A DNA stretch of 64,000 nucleotides from assembly GCA_035523875.1 (NCBI GenBank), contig DATKPY010000040.1, positions 1 to 64,000 on the forward strand, written 5' to 3'. The first letter of the stretch is position 1; every line of letters begins with the position of its first letter. Source of the stretch: JASHUC01 sp035523875. GTDB lineage: Bacteria; Pseudomonadota; Gammaproteobacteria; Steroidobacterales; Steroidobacteraceae. The notes under the pieces are model-generated. The model was not told the DNA's origin. It worked only from the letters and a program-made list of their open reading frames with translations, and did no database searches. The position numbers and the translations under genes were made by a program. This document shows positions 53,074 to 62,102 of the stretch, piece by piece.

Positions 53074-54486
53074 TCAGATGAGCGCGAGGCTCTTGAGCCG
53101 TGCCACCTCGCGCACGTAGGGCCTGATGCCGAGCCACACGAATACGAGCGACAACGGCGCCACGATGGCGGAAAGCAGGACGAGGGCGTACCGCAGGTCG
53201 CTCTCGGCGTGGAAGATGTGGTCGGTGATGAACCCGGTGAGGAGCGGCCCGAGCCCGAACCCGATCACATTGAAGGTGAAGAGGTAGAGCGCTGTCACCT
53301 GCCCGCGCATCCGGTTGGGCGTGATGATCTGTAGCGCCGCATTCTGCGAGGCGCCACCGATCCCGACGGTGCAGTAGATGAGCGCCTGGCACGCAACCGC
53401 GAGCCATGCGGCCGGCATGAGCGGCATGGCGATCGAGGCCGGAACGCGAATGAGGCCGGCGATGACAACCACGCGCAGCGGCGCGTCCTCGTAGTGGCGC
53501 CGATCGAAGTGCTCGGCGAGCCACACGCCGATCAGGAGCCCGATCGGCATCGCGATGATCTGCGCAGCGCCGATGGTCGAGCCGATCCGCAGCACGTCCC
53601 ACCCGTAAGTGCGGTGGAGGAAGGCCGCGAGCCACTGCCCTGCTCCGAGCGACAGCGCACCGAAGGTGAGCCCGAGGAACATCGGTGCGAAGACCCGCCA
53701 GTGGGTGCGGAGGTACCCGAGCACGTCGAGCAGGGAGAGCCTCACCGCATCTTGCGCCTCGAGCCCGTGCCGCGGCGGCTCGCGCAGTGTCGTCGCCATC
53801 AGCAGCGCAACCGCGAGGCCCGGAAGCCCGACCGCAACGAACACCAGCTGCCAGCTGCGGATGACGCCGATGCCGTGCACGTGGAGCGGCGGCACGTGCG
53901 CGAGGGAGGCGATCACGACCGAGCCCAGGTAGTAGGCAAGCGCGGCACCGGCGGTCACGCCGAGCTGCATGACGGCGATCGCGCGCGGCAAGCGCTCCTT
54001 GCGGAAAGAATCGGCAATCAGCGAGAAGGTGGCGGGCTGATTGACTGCTTCGCCCGCCCCGACGCCGACCCGGGCGAGAAACAGCGACCCGAAGCCCTGG
54101 GCGAGGCCGCAGCAGGCGGTCGCGAGGCTCCACGCGGCGAGTCCAAGGGCGAGGATGAGCTTGCGGCTGTTGCGATCGATGAACCGCGCGACGGGTATGC
54201 CGATGAAGGTGTAGAAGAGCACGAAGGCGGGCCCGAGGAGCAGCCCCATGGCCGTGTCCGAGAGCCCGAGATCGCGCTTGATGGGCTCGACCAGCAGCGA
54301 CAGGATGTTCTGATCGAGGTTGGCGAAGAGCACCGACAGCGCCACCACGAACATCGTGTACCAGGCGGTGCGCGCGGCCGGCCAGCGCTCGGCGGCCGGC
54401 GCCGGCGCGGCTGATGCGGCGGCGGCAGTCGCCCCTGCGACCGCACCCTCCGTGACGATCGTCCGCTTGCCGACGGTCTCGTGCAC
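53074..54486 (-). CDS. MFS transporter (aryl-compound cluster, copy 2)
   Basis: A 470-aa 12-helix MFS transporter, clearly paralogous to the one at 48976: shared patterns include LILALGLAAWSLATACCGLAQ and VGVGAGEAVNQPATFS, with the same Ala-rich N-terminus. The start is GTG at 54486, 7 bp after the GST stop. It lies inside the same transcription unit as GST copy 2 and the two SDRs, so its cargo is likely the substrate of those enzymes. Confidence 0.9.
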   Translation of the reverse strand: MHETVGKRTIVTEGAVAGATAAAASAAPAPAAERWPAARTAWYTMFVVALSVLFANLDQNILSLLVEPIKRDLGLSDTAMGLLLGPAFVLFYTFIGIPVARFIDRNSRKLILALGLAAWSLATACCGLAQGFGSLFLARVGVGAGEAVNQPATFSLIADSFRKERLPRAIAVMQLGVTAGAALAYYLGSVVIASLAHVPPLHVHGIGVIRSWQLVFVAVGLPGLAVALLMATTLREPPRHGLEAQDAVRLSLLDVLGYLRTHWRVFAPMFLGLTFGALSLGAGQWLAAFLHRTYGWDVLRIGSTIGAAQIIAMPIGLLIGVWLAEHFDRRHYEDAPLRVVVIAGLIRVPASIAMPLMPAAWLAVACQALIYCTVGIGGASQNAALQIITPNRMRGQVTALYLFTFNVIGFGLGPLLTGFITDHIFHAESDLRYALVLLSAIVAPLSLVFVWLGIRPYVREVARLKSLALI

Positions 54487-54493
54487 GCCGCGC

Positions 54494-55264
54494 TCAGGAA
54501 AGGGCGGATGCCATCTTGCTGCGGCCGGCCTCCATGGTCGCGCGCACGGGATTCGGCATCGCGAGCGCCGCCCTCACACCGGCCCGGGCCGACATGCGCG
54601 CGTGCCAGTCGATGAGCCGTGGCGTCGCCTCAGCGTTCATCAGGTTGGGCGACATCTGCGGCATCGCCGCGGCCATCGCGAAGGCGCTCACGTCCGCGAG
54701 CGAGAAATCCGCCCCGGCGAGCCACGCAGTCTCGGCGAGCTGCTTTTCCATCCGCTCGATGGAGGTCCGCACCTGCCGGCTCCAGTCCTCCAGCTGCTGC
54801 TTCGAGTAGCCCTGCCGCGCGGCCGTGCGCCACTTGTCCTGCTGCTCCTTGAGCGGGATGCGTGCGATCTTGGCCTCGAATTCCTCGGGCGTGAGCTTAT
54901 CGGTGATGTTGTGGATCATGTGATGCCAGGCGATGAAGCTCAACGCCGGGCAGAAGTATTCATCGACGAACTTGGTCCAGATGCGCATCCGGGCGCGTGA
55001 GTACAGATCGGCCGGGCGCAGCGGCGGCCCCTCGAACGCCTCATCCAGGTACTCATTGATCACCGTGGACTCGGTGATGACCTTGCCGTCGTGCACGAGT
55101 GCCGGAACCTGGCCGTTGGCGTTGATCTTCACGAACCACGGCTCGTGCTGCTCGAACTCGTGCAGGTTCACGAAATGGCTCGTGAACGGTACGCCCTTCT
55201 CCTTGATGGCGATGAGGGACTTGAGCGAATTGGCCGCCGGCTCGGCGTGGTAAAGCTCCAGCAT
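54494..55264 (-). CDS. glutathione S-transferase, LigF-like (copy 2)
   Basis: A 256-aa GST, paralogous to copy 1. Ser13 in A-N-S-L-K, INANGQVPALVHDG, TESTVINEYLDE and RMRIWTKFVDEYFCPALS match. GGAG 8 bases before the ATG at 55264 sets the start; an in-frame GTG at 55273 is less likely. It is the first gene of the minus-strand unit GST-MFS-SDR-SDR. Two divergent copies could act on opposite stereoisomers of one ether substrate, as LigE and LigF do (inference). Confidence 0.86.
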   Translation of the reverse strand: MLELYHAEPAANSLKSLIAIKEKGVPFTSHFVNLHEFEQHEPWFVKINANGQVPALVHDGKVITESTVINEYLDEAFEGPPLRPADLYSRARMRIWTKFVDEYFCPALSFIAWHHMIHNITDKLTPEEFEAKIARIPLKEQQDKWRTAARQGYSKQQLEDWSRQVRTSIERMEKQLAETAWLAGADFSLADVSAFAMAAAMPQMSPNLMNAEATPRLIDWHARMSARAGVRAALAMPNPVRATMEAGRSKMASALS

Positions 55265-55411
55265 GACTTTCACTCCGCTCGTGAGGTGGGGGCGTAAGCA
55301 TCCTCCGCGTGCGCCTCACCGTGTCAAGTGACGTGCGCCTCGAGCCCCGCCCCGTTTCCCGCAAAGCCCATCCGCCGAGCCGCGTTTCTGCCCTGTGGGT
55401 GCACCGAGTGC

Positions 55412-57844
55412 TCAGGCGTGCGTCACCTGCAGGATGCTGTGGCGGATTTCCTCGTTGAGCACCAGCTGCGCGTCCTCCGCCACGCGCATCAGCACCTCGG
55501 CGAACTCGAGCTTGCCGGCCGCCGAGGTGCGCACGACGCCGCGTTTGCGCAGCAGGTCGATGAAGTTCTCGAACAGCGAGCGGTCGAAGAACTCCGGGGA
55601 GTTGAATCCGTAGACGAGGCTCATCCGCTGCGCCATCAGGTGGCAGCGCTCCTCGAGCACGGCCCGCGAGATCTCCCCGCTACCGGCGCGCAGCAAGAGC
55701 GCGATCGTGAGGTAGTAGCGCTCGATCGTCTGCAGGGTGGACTGCGCGAGCAGCGAGAGCTGCGTCGCTTCGGCCGAGGTGGGTGCGGGCCGCCGCCACT
55801 CGGTGCCGTCGGCCGCGCTCTCGATGAGCCCGAGCCGGGCGAGCGCTGCGAGTACGGCGTCGATGACCCCCGGAACCTCCTCCTCCGTCCAGCGCAGAAA
55901 CAGCTCCGCGGCAATGTATGGATAGATGCGCGCGGCGAGCCGCTGGATGTCCTCGCGGCGCATCACCGAGTTGCCGAGAAAGACGCATGCCACGAGCGAC
56001 GGCACGGCCATCAGGTGCAGCACGTTGTTGCGGTAGTAGGTCGCGAGCACCGCCGCCTCGTCGCTCATCTGCACGAGATCCCCGAGCGCGTGACGCACGC
56101 GCGAGACGACTTTCATCGCTTCGCCGTACGCAATGATCTCCGCGCTCGAAAGCGCGGTGACCGTCACGCGCGCGCTGTAGGGACAGTCGCTGAGGAGTGC
56201 CCGGTTGAGATCGAGCTGGCGCAACAGGTCGGCCTCGACGAGCGTGCGCCGCGGCGAGCCGAGCAGCGCGATCGCGAGCAGGTTGATCGGCGTCACCGTG
56301 GCCGCCGCGTTGATGTGTCGCATGATCGTCGCCGCGAGGTCGGCGACAGCGGCGTTCATCCACGGGAGCTTCGCATCGTCATCCGGTGCGCGCGCGCGCC
56401 AATCCGCATCGTGCCGATCGAGGAGCTCGACGAGGGGGATCGGCTCGCCCAGGTTCACGTGCACGGTCCCGAAGCGCTCGCGCAGCCGCGGAAGGGTCCG
56501 CAGCAGGCCGAAGATGCTCTCCTTCTTCTTCGGCCGGCCGGCGAGCTCGCCCAAGTACGTCTCGCCCTCGACGATGCGCTCGTAGCCAAAATAGACCGGG
56601 ACGAACACGAGCGGCCGCACCGGACGACGCAGGAAGCTGCGCAGCGTCATCGAGATCATGCCGGTCTTCGGCTGCAGCAGGCGACCGGTGCGGCTGCGTC
56701 CGCCCTCGATGAAGTACTCGATCGGATGGCCCCGCGCCATGATGGCCGCCATGTAGCTCGAGAACACCACGGTGTAGAGCGAGCTGCCGCGAAAGCTGCG
56801 CCGGATGAAGAAGGCACCGCCCTTGCGCAGGAGCCGGCCGATGAGCGGCAGGTTGAGATTGATGCCCGCCGCGATGTGGGGGATGGCGAACCCCTCGCGG
56901 TAGATGGCGTAGGAGAGGAGCAGATAGTCCATGTGGCTCCTGTGACACGGCACGTAGACGATCTCGTTGCCGTCCGCCACCGCGAGCAGCGTCTCGGGGT
57001 GCTCGAACACCACCCCGTCGTAGACGCGGTTCCAGAGCCTCGTGAGCAGCCGCTCGAGAAAGCGCACGAACGCAGGGGAGTAGTTCGCGGCGATCTCCTC
57101 CGCCAGCCGCTGAGCGTTGCGCATGGCCTGGCGACGCGTGAGCCCCCGCTCGCGAGCCTCCTGGGCGAGGGCAGCGCGCACTGCGCGCCGGCGCAGGATC
57201 TCCGCGACGATCGTGCGCCGGTGGGATAGATCCGGACCGATGCGCGCCGCTCGTTGCTTGCGGTAGCGCGCACGCAGGGCGCGCAGCACGCGCCGGCATT
57301 GCAGGGTCGCAGCCGCATGCGCGTCCCCGGCGAGGCTGCGCAGGGACAGCGGCTCGTCGATCTCGACCAAGGTCGCCCTCCCGTTGAAGAGCACCTGGAG
57401 AAACTTGCGAAGACGGCTCGTGAGCGCCCAGTTCTCCACCAGCAGCAGACGGAACCACGACGCCTCGCGCTGCGGCGCGCGCCCCCAGTACACCGCGACC
57501 GGCACCAGCTCCACATCGAGCTCGGGACGCGTGCGCAGGATCTCGATCAGCTCGATGAGCGCGGGCGGCGGCCGGCGGTCGATGCGCTCGTCCCAGAAGC
57601 CGCGCGGTCGGGTGAGGTAGAACGAGGACCTGAGCTCGCGCGCCTGCGGCAGCAGCCGCTTGCGCGGCCGGGGAAGCTTGAGGCGCACGCACGCGCTCTG
57701 CAGCACGGCGACATCGGTGACGCTGCGGCGCTCGAGCACGTAGCACAGAGGATTGCGTCGCGCGTGCAGCCGCGCCGCGGCATCCTGCGGCTGGACGTTG
57801 AACCGCACCCACAGCGCGAGGACCCGTCGCAGCAGCCAGGCCAT
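55412..57844 (-). CDS. plsB: glycerol-3-phosphate 1-O-acyltransferase PlsB
   Basis: An 810-aa inner-membrane acyltransferase that makes 1-acyl-sn-glycerol-3-phosphate. Block I is HRSHMD (301-306, HX4D), block II GGAFFIRRSFRG, block III FIEGGRSRTGR and block IV FVPVYFGYERI. Length matches E. coli PlsB (about 807 aa). A small esterase gene lies 6 bp upstream. Confidence 0.96.
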   Translation of the reverse strand: MAWLLRRVLALWVRFNVQPQDAAARLHARRNPLCYVLERRSVTDVAVLQSACVRLKLPRPRKRLLPQARELRSSFYLTRPRGFWDERIDRRPPPALIELIEILRTRPELDVELVPVAVYWGRAPQREASWFRLLLVENWALTSRLRKFLQVLFNGRATLVEIDEPLSLRSLAGDAHAAATLQCRRVLRALRARYRKQRAARIGPDLSHRRTIVAEILRRRAVRAALAQEARERGLTRRQAMRNAQRLAEEIAANYSPAFVRFLERLLTRLWNRVYDGVVFEHPETLLAVADGNEIVYVPCHRSHMDYLLLSYAIYREGFAIPHIAAGINLNLPLIGRLLRKGGAFFIRRSFRGSSLYTVVFSSYMAAIMARGHPIEYFIEGGRSRTGRLLQPKTGMISMTLRSFLRRPVRPLVFVPVYFGYERIVEGETYLGELAGRPKKKESIFGLLRTLPRLRERFGTVHVNLGEPIPLVELLDRHDADWRARAPDDDAKLPWMNAAVADLAATIMRHINAAATVTPINLLAIALLGSPRRTLVEADLLRQLDLNRALLSDCPYSARVTVTALSSAEIIAYGEAMKVVSRVRHALGDLVQMSDEAAVLATYYRNNVLHLMAVPSLVACVFLGNSVMRREDIQRLAARIYPYIAAELFLRWTEEEVPGVIDAVLAALARLGLIESAADGTEWRRPAPTSAEATQLSLLAQSTLQTIERYYLTIALLLRAGSGEISRAVLEERCHLMAQRMSLVYGFNSPEFFDRSLFENFIDLLRKRGVVRTSAAGKLEFAEVLMRVAEDAQLVLNEEIRHSILQVTHA

Positions 57845-57850
57845 GCGTGA

Positions 57851-58369
57851 TCAGGCGGGCACGGGTAGATCGAGCGCGATCAGAAAGTACTCGAACAGGT
57901 AGCGGATGAAGCGCAGCTGCCCGTGCAGACGGTGATCGTCGTCGACCAGATGGAGCGAGGCGCCGTATTCGCGCGCAAAGCGCGCGCTGTCCTCGAACGG
58001 CACGACATCGTCACGCCATCCGTGCACGATCGCCGCCGGGCAGTCGAGCACCCCTTTGCGCAGCTCCGGCAGCCCCTCGAGGTAAATCGCCGGTGCGAGC
58101 AGGAACACGCCGCGGGCGTGCAAAAGAGACGCCGCTGCGATCGAGACGTAGCCGCCGATGCTCGAGCCGACGAGCACCAGATCGCCCTGCAGCCCCTGAC
58201 AGAATTCCATCAGGCGGGCCAAGCGCTCGCGGGGCGAATCCACACCGCGGTAATCGACCGATTCCGGCTCGTAGCCCTCGCTGCGCGCGGTGTCCGCGAG
58301 CGCGCTGATCTTGCGGCCCCACGGGCTACCTTCCTGACCGTGCGAGAAAACGACGTGGCGGCTGGGCAC
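57851..58369 (-). CDS. YqiA-like alpha/beta hydrolase
   Basis: A 172-aa small serine hydrolase (UPF0227/YqiA type). VFSHGQEGSPWG forms the oxyanion region, LVGSSIGGYVSI is the nucleophile elbow (Ser), and the acid and His appear in VHGWRDDVVPFED and VDDDHRLHG. GTG start at 58369. Located in front of plsB, so a role in membrane lipid or acyl ester handling is possible (inference). Confidence 0.85.
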   Translation of the reverse strand: MPSRHVVFSHGQEGSPWGRKISALADTARSEGYEPESVDYRGVDSPRERLARLMEFCQGLQGDLVLVGSSIGGYVSIAAASLLHARGVFLLAPAIYLEGLPELRKGVLDCPAAIVHGWRDDVVPFEDSARFAREYGASLHLVDDDHRLHGQLRFIRYLFEYFLIALDLPVPA

Positions 58370-58442
58370 GATGATCTCGAGCGCTACGACTCGGAGCGTA
58401 TCTTAGCCGGACTGCCGCTTCCACGCCGCCCGATCGTGCCGC

Positions 58443-61400
58443 ATGATCGCGCCGATGCGCGTGGGCTGGGAGTTCTGGATCGATCGTGGCGGCACGTTCA
58501 CGGACGTGATCGGTGTCGCGCCCGACGGCACCCTGCACGTGCGCAAGGTGCTCTCACGCCGCGATCGCGCGAGCGGCGCGGGCGATCCGGGGCTGGCCGT
58601 CGTCCGCTCACTCATCGCCGCCGCTCGGGGTGCCTGGGCGCGGATCGCTGCGCTCAAAGTCGGCACGACGGTCGCGACCAATGCCCTCCTCGAGCGCACC
58701 GGCGCCGAGGTGCTTCTCGTGACGACCGCCGGTTTTGCCGATGCGCTCGCAATAGGGGATCAGAGTCGCCCCGACATCTTCGCGCGCCACATCGTGCGGC
58801 CCGAGCGGCTGTACGGGCAGGTGATCGAGGCGCGCGAGCGCATCGACGCCGACGGGCGGGTGCTCACCGCGCTCGATGAGACGGCGCTCGCGCGCGACCT
58901 CGAGCGCGCCCGCCGCGCGGGAGTGCGCGCGGTCGCGATCGCCTTCCTGCACGGCTGGCGCCACACGGTGCACGAGCGTGCGGCGGCAGCGCTCGCCCGT
59001 GACATGGGCTTCGAGGAGGTCTCGGTGTCCCACGAGCTCGCGCCGCTGGTGCGCTTCGTGCCGCGGGCGGAGACCACGGTGCTCAACGCCTACCTCGCGG
59101 CACACGTGCGTGCATACGTCGCGGACCTCGAGCGCGAGTTGGGCGAGGTCGACTCCGGCGCACGGCTCGAGCTCATGCAGAGCCACGGCGGACTCACCGG
59201 CGCGCGGACGTTTCACGCCGCGTCGAGCCTGCTCTCGGGGCCTGCCGGCGGGCTCATCGGCGCCCGCAGCGTCGCAGCCCGGCTTGGCGTAACGCGCCTG
59301 GTGAGCTTCGACATGGGCGGCACCTCGACGGACGTGGCGCTCATCGACGGCGATCTGCCGCGGCGCCATGAGCAGCGCATCGCCGGAATCCGCGTACAGG
59401 CGACGCTGCTCGACGTGCACACGATCGCCGCGGGAGGCGGATCGGTTCTGCGTCTGCGCGATGGGCGCGCGAGCGTTGGACCCGACTCCGCCGGAGCCGA
59501 TCCAGGCCCGGCCTGCTACGGACGCGGCGGACCGGCGACGCTCACCGACGCGCAGTTGCTGCTCGGGAGGCTGCGCGCCGATACGCTTCCCCACCTCTTC
59601 GGTGCCGACGGTATGCAGGGCATCGATGCCGCAGCGGCCGCGGAGCGCTTCGCCCAACTGCTCACGGCGCTGCGCACGCCGCCGGTGGAGCCATCGGCCG
59701 CGCCGCTTGAGACGGATTCGCGAGCGCGTGGCGCGGGTCCGGAGAGTCTCGCCGAGGCCTTCCTCGAGGTCGCCGTCGCCGCCATGGCGAACGCCATTCG
59801 CCGCGTCTCGGTACGCCAGGGAGTGGATCCCGGAGAGCTCGCGCTGCTCGCCTTCGGCGGGGCCGCCGGACAGTACGCGTGCCAGGTCGCCCGCGCGGCC
59901 GGCATCCGCCACATCATCGTCCATCCGCTCGCGAGCGTGCTCTCCGCCTACGGCGTCGGAGTGGCCGACCGCTCCGCGCTTCTGCGCCGTAGCCTGCGGA
60001 TGCCGCTCGGGCAAGCCGCGCTCCGCGAGGCGGCAGGCGCGCTCGATGCGCTCGAGTGCGAGGCGCGGGCCGAGCTCGGCTCTGCATCGGAGCCGGCCGG
60101 AGAGACCCGGGTGACACGACTCCTCGAGCTGCGCGCCGGGGACAGCGAGATCACGCTCGCCGTGCCGTTCGCGCCGCTCGAGGAGGTGAGCCGCCATTTC
60201 ACCGAGCTGCACCGGCGGCGCTTCGCCTTCGACCCAGTCGGAGTCGAGATCCACATCGAGGCGCTCACGGTCGAGGTGCGCCGCTCCACGGTCGATGCGG
60301 CGCGGCTCAGCACCGCGCGCGCAGAGCCGGCGCCGACCCTGCCCGCGACGGCGCGGGTGTGGTTCGGAGCGTGGCGCGAGGTGCCTCTCGTGGCGAGCGC
60401 GCAGTTGACCGAGCCGCTCACCGGGCCGGCACTCATCGTCGAGCCGCACTCGACGCTCGTGCTGGAGCCCGGCTGGACGGCGCGCCGGCTCCCGACGGGT
60501 GAGATCCTCGTCGATGCGCGGGCGACGCCCGCGCTCGCGTGCGCGGGCGCGAGCGCGAGCGCGCTCGCCGCGCCGGCCAGGATCGAGATCTTCAACAACC
60601 TCTTCATGCACATCGCGGAGCAGATGGGCGAGGTGCTGCGCCAGACCGCGCAGTCCGTCAACATCAAGGAGCGGCTCGACTACTCCTGCGCGCTGTTCGA
60701 CGCCTGCGGCGGTCTGGTTGCGAACGCCCCCCACATGCCGGTGCATCTGGGCTCGATGGGCGCGAGCGTGCGCGCGGTGATCGATGCGCGCGGCGCAGCG
60801 TTCCGCCCCGGGGAGGCGTGGCTCCTCAACAGTCCCTACCACGGCGGAACTCACCTTCCCGATATGACGGTCGTGACGCCGGTGTTCCTCGCCGGCTCAC
60901 GCGCGCCGGATTTCTTCGTCGCCTCGCGTGCCCATCACGCCGATGTGGGCGGGACCACTCCCGGCTCGATGCCCGCATTCAGCCGCAGCATCGAGGACGA
61001 GGGTGTTCTCATCGAGAACCTCCTCGTGGTGGAGGACGGCCGCCTGCGGGAGGCCGAGATCGTGGCGCGGCTCGGCGCAAGCCCCCATCCCGCGCGCAAC
61101 CCCCGCCAGAACCTCGCGGATCTGCGCGCACAGCTCGCGGCGAACGCGCGCGGCGCAGTCGAGCTCGAGCGCGCCGTGCGCGAGCAGGGGCTCGATGCCG
61201 TGCGTGCCGGCATGAGGCAGGTGCAGGCGAACGCGGCCGCGTGCGTGCGGCTCGCGCTCGAGCGCTTGACGGACGGAGAGTTCCGCTACGAGATGGACGG
61301 TGGTCAGGTCATCGCGGTGCGCATCGAGCTCGACCGGCGCGCGCGGCGCGCGCGCGTCGACTTCTCCGGCACCTCGCCGCAGGGCGAGCACAACTTCAAT

Positions 61401-62102
61401 GCTCCGCGCGCCGTGTGCGTCGCCGCCGTGCTGTACGTCTTTCGCACGCTCGTCGAGCGGCCGATCCCGCTCAACGAGGGCTGTCTCGCGCCGCTCGAGG
61501 TACTGATTCCGCGGGGCTCGATGCTCGACCCCTGCCCGCCCGCGGCCGTCGCCGCCGGGAACGTCGAGACCTCGCAGGTCATCGTCGATGCGCTCTATGG
61601 GGCGCTCGGGGCGCTCGCCGCCTCGCAGGGAACCATGAACAATCTGACGTTCGGGGATGAGCATCTGCAGTACTACGAGACGATCGCCGGAGGCTCGGGC
61701 GCTGGGCCGGGATTCGACGGCTGCGACGCCGTGCAGACCCACATGACGAACTCGCGCCTCACCGATCCGGAGATCCTCGAGGGACGATTCCCGGTGCTGG
61801 TGCGCGAGTTTCGGATCCGCCGCGGCTCAGGCGGGGGCGGCCGCTACCGCGGGGGCGACGGGCTCGTCCGGCGCCTCCAATTCCGCGCGCGACTCTCGGG
61901 CGCGCTGCTCGCCAATCGCCGCCGCATCGCGCCGTTCGGGCTCGCAGGCGGCGCCGCGGCAGCGCCCGGCGCCGCCCGCATCGAGCGCGCGCACGGCGGG
62001 ATCGAGGAGCTCGGCGCAACGGCCCGCTTCCTGCTGGAGCCCGGTGATGAGCTCGAGATCCTGACGCCCGGCGGGGGTGGCTACGGCACGCCCGTCAGCT
62101 GA
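58443..62102 (+). CDS. 5-oxoprolinase (fused HyuA-HyuB)
   Basis: A 1219-aa ATP-hydrolysing 5-oxoprolinase/hydantoinase fusion, the length of full eukaryotic-type OPLAH. The HyuA half starts FWIDRGGTFTDVIGVAPDG and carries FDMGGTSTDVALIDG and ACYGRGGPATLTDA; the HyuB half starts near residue 715 (RIEIFNNLFMHIAEQMGEVL) and has LNSPYHGGTHLPDMTVVTPVF and YRGGDGLVRRLQF. It opens 5-oxoproline to glutamate with ATP in glutathione turnover. A separate start (ATG 58455) is possible. Its 3' end overlaps the convergent sheath gene by 22 bp. Confidence 0.92.
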   Translation: MIAPMRVGWEFWIDRGGTFTDVIGVAPDGTLHVRKVLSRRDRASGAGDPGLAVVRSLIAAARGAWARIAALKVGTTVATNALLERTGAEVLLVTTAGFADALAIGDQSRPDIFARHIVRPERLYGQVIEARERIDADGRVLTALDETALARDLERARRAGVRAVAIAFLHGWRHTVHERAAAALARDMGFEEVSVSHELAPLVRFVPRAETTVLNAYLAAHVRAYVADLERELGEVDSGARLELMQSHGGLTGARTFHAASSLLSGPAGGLIGARSVAARLGVTRLVSFDMGGTSTDVALIDGDLPRRHEQRIAGIRVQATLLDVHTIAAGGGSVLRLRDGRASVGPDSAGADPGPACYGRGGPATLTDAQLLLGRLRADTLPHLFGADGMQGIDAAAAAERFAQLLTALRTPPVEPSAAPLETDSRARGAGPESLAEAFLEVAVAAMANAIRRVSVRQGVDPGELALLAFGGAAGQYACQVARAAGIRHIIVHPLASVLSAYGVGVADRSALLRRSLRMPLGQAALREAAGALDALECEARAELGSASEPAGETRVTRLLELRAGDSEITLAVPFAPLEEVSRHFTELHRRRFAFDPVGVEIHIEALTVEVRRSTVDAARLSTARAEPAPTLPATARVWFGAWREVPLVASAQLTEPLTGPALIVEPHSTLVLEPGWTARRLPTGEILVDARATPALACAGASASALAAPARIEIFNNLFMHIAEQMGEVLRQTAQSVNIKERLDYSCALFDACGGLVANAPHMPVHLGSMGASVRAVIDARGAAFRPGEAWLLNSPYHGGTHLPDMTVVTPVFLAGSRAPDFFVASRAHHADVGGTTPGSMPAFSRSIEDEGVLIENLLVVEDGRLREAEIVARLGASPHPARNPRQNLADLRAQLAANARGAVELERAVREQGLDAVRAGMRQVQANAAACVRLALERLTDGEFRYEMDGGQVIAVRIELDRRARRARVDFSGTSPQGEHNFNAPRAVCVAAVLYVFRTLVERPIPLNEGCLAPLEVLIPRGSMLDPCPPAAVAAGNVETSQVIVDALYGALGALAASQGTMNNLTFGDEHLQYYETIAGGSGAGPGFDGCDAVQTHMTNSRLTDPEILEGRFPVLVREFRIRRGSGGGGRYRGGDGLVRRLQFRARLSGALLANRRRIAPFGLAGGAAAAPGAARIERAHGGIEELGATARFLLEPGDELEILTPGGGGYGTPVS

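Noticed and set aside
58608..60854. Minus-strand frame of 748 codons opposite the 5-oxoprolinase
   Set aside because: Antisense shadow; the plus strand has a full HyuA-HyuB protein.
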